A stretch of 18,094 nt of DNA from Ruminococcaceae bacterium UBA7217 (GTDB taxonomy: Bacteria > Bacillota > Clostridia > Oscillospirales > Acutalibacteraceae): NCBI GenBank assembly GCA_002490425.1, contig DKTZ01000040.1:9710-27803 (forward strand), in the 5' to 3' direction. Positions 1-5,134 of the stretch are shown here, in pieces (position 1 is the stretch's first letter; the number at the start of each line of letters is the position of its first letter). Both the position numbers and the translations under genes were made by a program. The notes beneath the pieces were generated by a model, which worked only from the letters and a program-made list of their open reading frames with translations, made no database searches and was not told where the DNA came from.

Positions 1-57
1 CGGCTACAGCAAAGCGTGTAAGCAATTTTTAATAAACTGTTTGTAGCCGGAAGGCTA
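1..57. repeat. Inverted repeat with two mutually exclusive hairpins at window edge
   Basis: CGGCTACA (1-8) and TGTAGCCG (42-49) are perfect 8-bp inverted arms. The right arm overlaps a second compact hairpin, TAGCC-GGAA-GGCTA (44-57), so the two structures cannot form together. No T-run follows, so this is not a simple terminator. The left side is cut by the window edge. It could be the end of an upstream element or part of the 5' region of the XRE gene. No function can be assigned. Confidence 0.35.
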
Positions 58-74
58 TGGAAACTAGTGTGAAA

Positions 75-160
75 AATACAAAGGAAGGAACGATACCGTG
101 CGCAAATAGCTGTTTTTTTATGCGCTTTTTGTGCGAATGCTGTATCGCATGGCGATTATT
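75..160 (+). promoter_or_regulatory. Structured 5' leader, copy 1, before XRE regulator gene
   Basis: The outer stem is CGATAC (91-96) with GTATCG (142-147). The inner stem is GCGCA (100-104) with TGCGC (121-125). An AAGGAAGGAA purine tract (81-90) lies just 5' of the stem, and the ATG at 161 lies 13 nt after it. A homologous element with the same 13-nt spacing is at 4772-4840. There the third outer pair is G-C instead of A-T, a compensatory change that favours RNA structure. A GTG at 98 fits the purine tract as an SD but meets a stop after three codons. An alternative small frame (ATG 120, 16 codons, product MRFLCECCIAWRLLWR) stops at 170, overlapping the gene start, so translation may be coupled. 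I do not recognise this as a named RNA family. Confidence 0.55.
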
Positions 161-490
161 ATGGAGATAAGTCCGCATTTGGTTGGAATACGAATAATGC
201 ATAAAAGAAAGGAGCACGGTTTTTCTCAGGAAAAGCTTGCCGGTATGATTGATATTTCTAAAAATCATTTGTCAAGCATTGAGTGCGGTCACAATTTGCC
301 TACGGTAAAGGTAACGCAGAGTATCTGCAACGCCTTGGGCGGTACATTTGACTATTATTTTTTAGGGAAAATCGAATCCGAAGAGGAATGTGAAATTTTA
401 GAGGCATTTGAAAAACTGTCTCCGGAAGAGAGGAAAAATGCTCTTTTGCTTTTGAACACATATACAAGCAATGTGCATAAATTTAAATAA
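161..490 (+). CDS. XRE-family helix-turn-helix transcriptional regulator
   Basis: A 109-residue cytosolic DNA-binding protein. Residues 4-65 form a Cro/C1-type HTH (HTH_3/XRE): the RIMHKRKEHGFSQEKLAG helix region, then IDISKNHLSSIECG, which carries the recognition helix. A short acidic C-terminal helical part follows (EEECEILEAFEKLSPEER). Such stand-alone repressors are common in Clostridia; the target is unknown. The frame stays open upstream to GTG 131. I chose ATG 161 because the XRE fold begins there, and because the homologous leader at 4772 has the same 13-nt stem-to-ATG spacing. No proper SD lies directly before 161, so initiation probably depends on the leader. It sits 64 bp upstream of a LytTR response regulator and may regulate it or be co-transcribed with it; this is inference. 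Confidence 0.85.
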   Translation: MEISPHLVGIRIMHKRKEHGFSQEKLAGMIDISKNHLSSIECGHNLPTVKVTQSICNALGGTFDYYFLGKIESEEECEILEAFEKLSPEERKNALLLLNTYTSNVHKFK

Positions 491-494
491 TAAA

Positions 495-522
495 ATTTGG
501 CTGAATCCAAATCAGCTGATTT
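495..522. promoter_or_regulatory. Overlapping palindromes upstream of the response regulator gene
   Basis: ATTTGG (495-500) pairs with CCAAAT (507-512). AAATCAGCTGATTT (509-522) is a perfect 14-bp palindrome. GCTGA (500-504) can alternatively pair with TCAGC (512-516). These lie 33-60 bp before the GTG of the LytTR gene. They could be an operator for the XRE regulator upstream or a processing hairpin. I see no T-tract typical of a terminator and no clear promoter in the gap. Confidence 0.35.
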
Positions 523-554
523 ACGCAAAAGTTTTTAGTGGAGAATGAGAAAAA

Positions 555-1250
555 GTGAACATAGTAATATGCGATGACGGCAAAGAAAATATGAACCGTA
601 TAAAGCTTTATGTTGAGGAATATTTGAAAGTGCATTATATTGAGGCGTCTTTGTTTTCCACGACATCTCCTAAAGAGATTTTAGACTGCGATACTGTTTT
701 TGACATAGCGTTTCTTGATATTCAAATGCCTGAATTTGACGGAATTACGCTGGCAAAAGAACTGAAACGCAGAAACAAAAGGATAATTCTGTTTTTTATT
801 ACAGCGTTTGAGCAATATCAGGACGAGGCAATGGATTTGAATATATTCAGATTTTTTGCAAAGCCGTTTGACGCACAAAGGCTTTATTCGGGTCTTGACA
901 AAGCAATGGAATATATTGATAAGGCTTATATCGACATATATCTTGAAAATGACAGGCGGTACATAAAGCTTCCGATTGACAGTATTAAATATATTCAGCG
1001 TGAAAACAGGCAAAATGCTGTATTTACGGATAATGGGGTTTACAATGTAAACGGCGATTTTAAAGAGCTTATCAACAGACTGCCGAATACCTTTTTCTAT
1101 CTAGTTCACAAGTCGTTTTACGTAAATCTTCATTATATTGACGAATACAGGTATAAAGAAATTCATATTGACGGTAAAAGAATTGCAATTGCAACAAGAA
1201 AGCAGGCGGATTTTCATAAGTATTGGTTTAATTATGTAAAAAGAAGTTAG
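555..1250 (+). CDS. LytTR-family response regulator (AgrA-like)
   Basis: A 231-residue cytosolic two-component response regulator. Residues 1-120 are a receiver domain: acidic pocket D7-D8, phospho-acceptor D55 in FLDIQMPEFDG, switch threonine T83 in FITAFE and K103 in FAKPFD. Residues about 125-225 are a LytTR DNA-binding domain with YIQRENRQNAVFT and the typical LVHKSFYVNLHYI segment. Members of this family (AgrA, ComE, VirR, AlgR type) usually bind pairs of about 9-bp direct repeats set at 21-22 bp. The GTG start has GGAGA at 540-544, 10 nt upstream. The next gene is a GHKL histidine kinase, its probable partner. No agrB- or agrD-like gene is adjacent, so the signal is not evident. Targets are unknown. 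Confidence 0.93.
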   Translation: MNIVICDDGKENMNRIKLYVEEYLKVHYIEASLFSTTSPKEILDCDTVFDIAFLDIQMPEFDGITLAKELKRRNKRIILFFITAFEQYQDEAMDLNIFRFFAKPFDAQRLYSGLDKAMEYIDKAYIDIYLENDRRYIKLPIDSIKYIQRENRQNAVFTDNGVYNVNGDFKELINRLPNTFFYLVHKSFYVNLHYIDEYRYKEIHIDGKRIAIATRKQADFHKYWFNYVKRS

Positions 1251-1306
1251 ACAAAACCGGCACAGGTTAAGTGCGGCAGATTACAAGGGGGAGAATAGCG
1301 ATTAAG

Positions 1307-2587
1307 ATGCTGAGTTATATTGCTATTTTTGTGACATATTTTATTGAAATGCTGATTGCATATGTATTTTTTCTGCAAATTGGTGAGAGAAAGCACAACC
1401 TTTTAAAATGCTTTTTAATAGGAATTTCCGCTTTTTCAATCGGTGCGGCGGGCGACATTATTTTTAACAGCACTGTTTGGATAAACGCTGTTTCATTTGT
1501 ACTTATACATATTATTTTTGGATATTTTTGCTTTGATATAAAGATAACGAAGCTTGCTTTTTATTCCATAATAATGGATATTTTTTCTGCGGCAACCGAG
1601 ATTGTGTCAATTTTTATAATTTCGGCTGTAACCGATACCGAAATAACGGAGTATATCAGTAACCTGAATTTCTTTATTATTGATGTTGCAATAAGCAAAG
1701 CTATATATTTTATAACCTGTTTAATTCTTTCTGCTTTGGTAAAGAAAGAGAAAAGCAATATGAAAATTCCCGTATCGCTTTATTTTTATCCGACGGTAGT
1801 GGTGCTTACGCTTATTATGATGTGGGTGATTTGTGCAAGCTATAATTTAAGTAATATGCATCAGATTCTGATGTCGGCTGTCAGTGTGCTTCTGTTCTTT
1901 TCAACGGTTATGCTGTTTATTGTTTACCAGCAGAGCATTGACAGGGAAAACAGATGCTTGATTCTTGAAAATGAAATAAGAAAAGAAAAAACGGATAAAA
2001 ACTATTACAGAATTCTTGAGTATCAGAACAAAGAACTGATGATATATGCCCACGATACTAAAAATCATCTTGATGCAATAAAAGCGCTTAACGATAATAA
2101 GCAGATAGACGAATATCTTACCAAAATGACAGATCAGCTGAATTTGCACACAAGTATGTGCCGAAGCGGGAACCGCACGCTTGACGTAATAATCAATAAG
2201 TACGTTACGGAATGTGAAATGAAGCATATAAGCATAGAAACCGATGTAGCAAGGGCAAACCTCAAAGCTGTAGACGATTATGATTTGGTAACGGTTTTAG
2301 GAAATATTCTTGATAATGCGGTTGAATCGGCGGCGAAAAGCAAGGAAAAGTTTATTTCATTAACGACCAAGAAGGTTAATACCTATGAAACTGCAATTAT
2401 TGTTAACAGCTGTGACGCTCCGCCGAAGACTTCGGGCGGAAATTTGAAAACAACCAAAAGCGATGCTCATCGCCATGGATTTGGAATGAAAAGTGTTATG
2501 AAGGTTATAGAACGTTATGACGGCGATTTGGATTGGGAATATGACAGTGAAAATAAACGCTTTATTACAACAGTTATTTTGAAATAA
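1307..2587 (+). CDS. GHKL-domain sensor histidine kinase (AgrC-like)
   Basis: A 426-residue membrane sensor kinase. The N-terminal half (about 1-210) is hydrophobic with roughly six membrane segments, as in AgrC/ComD peptide receptors. A short coiled linker (QSIDRENRCLILENEIRKEK) follows. The kinase core has the H-box IYAHDTKNHLD with probable phospho-histidine H249, the N-box VLGNILDNAVESA (about 330-342) and the G-box HGFGMKSVMK (about 390-399), a GHKL/HATPase_c_5 type. The frame is open from GTG 1271, but AAGGGGGAG at 1285-1293 precedes ATG 1307, where the first membrane helix begins, so 1307 is preferred; the SD spacing is long at about 14 nt. It lies just after the LytTR regulator and very likely phosphorylates it. 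The ligand, possibly a peptide, is not encoded nearby. Confidence 0.9.
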   Translation: MLSYIAIFVTYFIEMLIAYVFFLQIGERKHNLLKCFLIGISAFSIGAAGDIIFNSTVWINAVSFVLIHIIFGYFCFDIKITKLAFYSIIMDIFSAATEIVSIFIISAVTDTEITEYISNLNFFIIDVAISKAIYFITCLILSALVKKEKSNMKIPVSLYFYPTVVVLTLIMMWVICASYNLSNMHQILMSAVSVLLFFSTVMLFIVYQQSIDRENRCLILENEIRKEKTDKNYYRILEYQNKELMIYAHDTKNHLDAIKALNDNKQIDEYLTKMTDQLNLHTSMCRSGNRTLDVIINKYVTECEMKHISIETDVARANLKAVDDYDLVTVLGNILDNAVESAAKSKEKFISLTTKKVNTYETAIIVNSCDAPPKTSGGNLKTTKSDAHRHGFGMKSVMKVIERYDGDLDWEYDSENKRFITTVILK

Positions 2588-2598
2588 GCAAAATTGTC

Positions 2599-2627
2599 TT
2601 GTTATTATTCATAAAGTATTATATAAT
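2599..2627 (+). promoter_or_regulatory. Sigma-A type promoter for the aldo/keto reductase-tetR pair
   Basis: TTGTTA (2599-2604) and a perfect TATAAT (2622-2627) are separated by 17 bp. The predicted start near 2634 leaves a leader of about 26 nt before ATG 2660. The 72-bp gap after the sensor kinase shows no clear terminator, so read-through from the two-component genes is possible. Confidence 0.65.
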
Positions 2628-2659
2628 TACTTTAAATTAAAAAAGATAGGTAGATTTTT

Positions 2660-3823
2660 ATGAGCATATTTGTAAATGCAGACGGCAGTAACCCGTATTT
2701 CCCCGAAATAAAAAAGAATTTTGGATTTGGCTGTATGCGCCTTCCGATGAGGCTGAAGGTAAAGGTGGATTATAAGGAATTTTCTAAGATGATTGACACC
2801 TTTATGGAAGCCGGCTTTAATTATTTTGACACAGCTCACGGTTACGTTGCAACGCAAAGCGAAACGAGCATACGTGACTGCCTCGTGAAGCGTTATCCGA
2901 GGGAATCGTTTGTGCTTACAAACAAGCTTTCGTCTAATCTTTTCAAGACGGAAGAGGATATTCGTCCGTTCTTTGAAAAACAGCTGAAGCTGTGCGGAGT
3001 TGATTATTTCGATTTCTACCTTATGCATGCTCAAAGTGCGGAGAATTATCCCCAATACAAAAATGCTAATGCTTACAATGTGGCATTCAAGCTGAAAAAA
3101 GAGGGGAAAATCCGTCACGTGGGGCTTTCGTTTCACGATAAAGCCGATGTGCTTGATATGATATTAAATGAAAATCCCGATGTTGAGGTTGTTCAGCTTC
3201 AGTTTAATTACCGTGATTACGACGACGCAGGCGTTCAGGGGCGTGACTGTCTTGAGGTTTGCCGAAAGCACAACAAGCCTGTTATTGTTATGGAGCCGGT
3301 TAAAGGCGGAGCGCTTGTGAATCTTCCGAAATCAGCTAAAGATATTTTTGATTCTCTTGGCGACGGCAAAAGCTATGCGTCTTATGCAATCCGCTATGCC
3401 GCAGGGTTTGACGGCATTTGTATGGTGCTTTCGGGTATGAGCGATATGAAGCAGATGAATGACAATCTTTCGTTTATGACGAACTTTGAACCGCTCAGCG
3501 AAAAAGAAATGCAGGCGGTAAATAAAGTAAGTGCAATTCTTAAAAACAGCGACATTATTCAGTGCACTGCCTGCCGTTACTGCACTGCGGGATGTCCGAA
3601 AAACATAAACATTCCCGAGCTTTTTGCCTGTCTTAATGCAAAAAAACAGGATAAAGGTCTTATTAAATGGAATTCCCGTCAGTATTATAATGCACACGTT
3701 CAAAATTCGGGCAGGGCAAAAGACTGCATAGGCTGCGGAAAGTGCGAGAAAATATGTCCTCAGCAGCTGCCCATACGAAGCTTGCTTAAGGATGTATCAA
3801 AGGAATTTGACAGAAAAATATAA
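2660..3823 (+). CDS. Aldo/keto reductase with C-terminal 4Fe-4S dicluster domain
   Basis: A 387-residue oxidoreductase. Residues about 20-285 form an aldo/keto reductase TIM barrel with the catalytic tetrad visible as D57 and Y62 (FDTAHGY), K89 (LTNKLS) and H123 (YLMHAQ). The C-terminal part carries two ferredoxin-type clusters: C302-x2-C305-x2-C308-x3-C312-P and C356-x2-C359-x2-C362-x3-C366-P. This fused form is frequent in anaerobes. The clusters suggest electron exchange with ferredoxin or another protein as well as NAD(P)H, but the physiological substrate is not known. The TetR-family gene starts 15 bp downstream and probably controls this gene. The SD before ATG 2660 is weak (GATAGG at 2645-2650). 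Confidence 0.92.
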   Translation: MSIFVNADGSNPYFPEIKKNFGFGCMRLPMRLKVKVDYKEFSKMIDTFMEAGFNYFDTAHGYVATQSETSIRDCLVKRYPRESFVLTNKLSSNLFKTEEDIRPFFEKQLKLCGVDYFDFYLMHAQSAENYPQYKNANAYNVAFKLKKEGKIRHVGLSFHDKADVLDMILNENPDVEVVQLQFNYRDYDDAGVQGRDCLEVCRKHNKPVIVMEPVKGGALVNLPKSAKDIFDSLGDGKSYASYAIRYAAGFDGICMVLSGMSDMKQMNDNLSFMTNFEPLSEKEMQAVNKVSAILKNSDIIQCTACRYCTAGCPKNINIPELFACLNAKKQDKGLIKWNSRQYYNAHVQNSGRAKDCIGCGKCEKICPQQLPIRSLLKDVSKEFDRKI

Positions 3824-3838
3824 TGAGGGGCGCTATTT

Positions 3839-4435
3839 TTGAAAAAGAAAAATACGCAAAACACTAAAAAGAAAATAGTTTCCGCCGCTTGGAAGCTTTT
3901 CTACGAGCAAGGGTATAACGGTACAACTATTGATGACATTGTAGCTGAATCCGGAACATCGAAAAGCTCGTTTTATCATTATTTTAACGGTAAGGATGAT
4001 TTGCTTTCCTCGCTTGCATATCTTTTTGACGAAAAATACGAGGAATTAGAGGAAATAATGCCCGAGGATATGCCGAGCACGGAAAAAATGCTTTTCCTCA
4101 ATAAAGAGCTTTTCCGAATGATTGACGACAGCATTTCAATTGACCTTTTAACACAGCTTTTATCGTCACAGCTAATCACGAAAAACGAAAAAAGCCTGCT
4201 TGACCGAAACAGAACATATTTCAGGCTTTTGCGTTCAATCGTTATTTCAGGGCAGAAAAACGGTGAGATTTCAGACAAAAATTCCGCAAATGACATTGTG
4301 AAAGCCTATGCTCTGTATGAGCGTGCAATGCTTTATGACTGGTGCCTTTGCAACGGTGAATATTCACTTTCGGATTACAGCGCAAAAATGCTTCCGATGT
4401 TTTTAAACGGATATTTATTAGGCGAACAAAAATAA
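3839..4435 (+). CDS. TetR/AcrR-family transcriptional regulator
   Basis: A 198-residue cytosolic repressor-type protein. Residues about 10-58 are the conserved TetR_N HTH: KKKIVSAAWKLFYEQGYNGT, then TTIDDIVAESGTSKSSFYHY with the FYHYF recognition helix and KDDLL. The remainder is the usual variable helical ligand-binding and dimer domain, so the inducer cannot be read from the sequence. The start is TTG 3839, supported by GAGGGG at 3825-3830 with 8-nt spacing; no ATG nearby keeps the HTH intact. It follows the aldo/keto reductase by 15 bp and is probably co-transcribed as a local regulator. An intrinsic terminator follows the gene. Confidence 0.92.
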   Translation: MKKKNTQNTKKKIVSAAWKLFYEQGYNGTTIDDIVAESGTSKSSFYHYFNGKDDLLSSLAYLFDEKYEELEEIMPEDMPSTEKMLFLNKELFRMIDDSISIDLLTQLLSSQLITKNEKSLLDRNRTYFRLLRSIVISGQKNGEISDKNSANDIVKAYALYERAMLYDWCLCNGEYSLSDYSAKMLPMFLNGYLLGEQK

Positions 4436-4457
4436 AATTCAGTATTTTACATAAACG

Positions 4458-4490
4458 CTCTCTGCGCATTTTGCCGCAGGGGGTATTTTT
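4458..4490 (+). terminator. Intrinsic terminator after tetR
   Basis: The 9-bp stem CTCTCTGCG (4458-4466) / CGCAGGGGG (4475-4483) includes three G-U pairs and an 8-nt loop, and is followed by TATTTTT. It lies 23 bp after the tetR stop and separates this block from the his operon. Confidence 0.8.
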
Positions 4491-4537
4491 GTCTCACTGC
4501 CATTTACGGTAGGCGAATAATCCTATATATTCATTTT

Positions 4538-4580
4538 GCATTAAAATATTATAAAAAATATTCATATTTTATGCGTTTTT
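4538..4580. other. AT-rich inverted repeat with T-tract
   Basis: GCA-T-TAAAATAT (4538-4549) pairs with ATATTTTA-TGC (4564-4574) through a single bulge, followed by GTTTTTT. It could be a weak second terminator guarding the his promoter. It may equally be chance in very AT-rich sequence. The stretch 4491-4537 shows nothing else I can support. Confidence 0.25.
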
Positions 4581-4593
4581 TATTCGTTTTTTC

Positions 4594-4622
4594 TTTACAA
4601 ATATGCATAAATAGTGTATAAT
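4594..4622 (+). promoter_or_regulatory. Promoter P1 of the his-arg operon
   Basis: TTTACA (4594-4599), a 17-bp spacer and a perfect TATAAT (4617-4622). A start near 4629 would give a leader of about 210 nt containing the second promoter, the half-site cluster and the structured element before the yerC-like gene. Confidence 0.7.
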
Positions 4623-4647
4623 ACATTAAATTCATCAAAAAATTTAT

Positions 4648-4677
4648 ACAGATTTGAAATTTCGAAAATTAGATTTG
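4648..4677 (+). promoter_or_regulatory. Possible LytTR-type direct repeat
   Basis: ACAGATTTG (4648-4656) and TTAGATTTG (4669-4677) match at 7 of 9 positions and are separated by exactly 12 bp, a 21-bp period. This is the geometry bound by AgrA/ComE-type LytTR regulators, one of which is encoded at 555-1250. The site lies between P1 and P2, 55 bp before the P2 -35 box. In AT-rich DNA this could be coincidence. Confidence 0.2.
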
Positions 4678-4732
4678 TATATTTTTCATAAAATAAGTGC
4701 GGTTTTGTACTCTAAAATCGACTGAATACGCA

Positions 4733-4761
4733 TTGACTTTAGTACGGTAAAGTGGTAACAT
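4733..4761 (+). promoter_or_regulatory. Promoter P2 of the his-arg operon
   Basis: TTGACT (4733-4738), a 17-bp spacer and TAACAT (4756-4761). A start near 4768 would place the structured leader at the very 5' end of the mRNA. The half-site cluster at 4736-4771 covers both boxes, so this promoter is the better candidate for amino-acid-responsive control. Confidence 0.55.
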
Positions 4762-4771
4762 ACTAAAGTAC
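4736..4771. promoter_or_regulatory. Candidate operator for the YerC/TrpR-family regulator
   Basis: ACTTTAGTA (4736-4744) and TACTAAAGT (4761-4769) are perfect 9-bp inverted arms 16 bp apart. Inside, ACTTTA (4736-4741) and TAAAGT (4748-4753) form a tighter 6-bp palindrome with a 6-bp spacer. In all there are three TAAAGT half-sites, two of them flanked by GTAC. TrpR operators also have GTAC-flanked half-sites, and the next gene encodes a TrpR-family protein. The overlap with P2 -35 and -10 implies repression. Autoregulation is inference from position. Confidence 0.55.
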
Positions 4772-4840
4772 AATACCAGAAAGGAACGGTACGTGCACAC
4801 AGCGTTTTTGGTGAGCTTTTTGTACCGCACGGCATAACTT
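4772..4840 (+). promoter_or_regulatory. Structured 5' leader, copy 2, before the his-operon regulator
   Basis: The outer stem is CGGTAC (4787-4792) with GTACCG (4822-4827). The inner stem is GCACAC (4795-4800) with GTGAGC (4811-4816), with one A-A mismatch. It is homologous to 75-160: AATAC, GGAACG, GTGC, AGC-GTTTTT, GCTTTTTGTAC and GCAYGGC all recur in order, and the stem-to-ATG distance is again 13 nt. The only good SD (AAGGAA, 4781-4786) is at the base of the stem, not next to ATG 4841. Translation of the regulator may rely on the hairpin bringing this SD closer, or on coupling to the short frame at 4793. No known riboswitch or T-box pattern is recognised. Confidence 0.55.
4793..4837 (+). 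CDS. Possible 14-codon leader peptide
   Basis: GTG 4793 has AAGGAA (4781-4786) at an ideal 6-nt spacing and encodes VHTAFLVSFLYRTA before TAA (4835-4837), 3 nt ahead of the regulator ATG. The frame is the same as the regulator. There is only one His codon (codon 2), so this is not a classical His-codon attenuator. A role in termination-reinitiation coupling is plausible because ATG 4841 lacks its own SD. The sequence could also be constrained only as RNA. Confidence 0.35.
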   Translation: MHTAFLVSFLYRTA

Positions 4841-5134
4841 ATGAATTTTCATTCAGAATCAGTTGACAGACTGTTTCAAACCTTTTTGAATCTTGAAACA
4901 ATAGATGATTGCTATGTTTATTTTGAGGACCTTTGTACCATTAAGGAGATACGTGATATGGCTCAACGCCTTGACACTGCAATTCTTCTTAAAAACGGTA
5001 TGAGCTACCAAAAAATCAGCGAAACTTTGGACATCAGCACCGCAACAATAGGAAAAGTGAGCAAATGCCTTAATTACGGCAGCGGCGGTTACAGGGGCGC
5101 AATAGATAAACTAAATAAAGAGGATAAAATCTAA
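4841..5134 (+). CDS. yerC: TrpR-family regulator, YerC/YecD type, probable his-operon repressor
   Basis: A 97-residue all-helical DNA-binding protein. It matches the YerC/YecD branch of the Trp repressor superfamily throughout, with FEDLCTIKEIRDMAQRLDTA (29-48), then an HTH in about 54-77 with GMSYQKISETLDISTATI and the signature CLNYGSGGY (76-84). Length is typical. In many Firmicutes a member of this family is linked to histidine genes and proposed as a histidine-responsive repressor. Here it heads the his operon, and TrpR-like half-sites overlap its promoter, which fits autoregulated repression. The stop codon overlaps the hisZ ATG by one base (TAATG). There is no adjacent SD; it is preceded by the structured leader. 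Confidence 0.92.
   Translation: MNFHSESVDRLFQTFLNLETIDDCYVYFEDLCTIKEIRDMAQRLDTAILLKNGMSYQKISETLDISTATIGKVSKCLNYGSGGYRGAIDKLNKEDKI

Noticed and set aside
131..160. GTG 131 as the start of the XRE gene
   Set aside because: It lies inside the structured leader, lacks an SD at proper spacing, and would add ten residues not part of the XRE fold; the copy-2 spacing supports ATG 161.
2660..4435. Redox defence island involving the aldo/keto reductase and TetR regulator
   Set aside because: An oxidoreductase paired with a TetR gene is an ordinary arrangement in anaerobes; nothing in the sequence points to a defence or novel system.
4700..4840. T-box, his-codon attenuator or known riboswitch before the his operon
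   Set aside because: No T-box core sequence, no run of His codons and no terminator with a U-tract before the first gene. The visible structure does not match a riboswitch I know.
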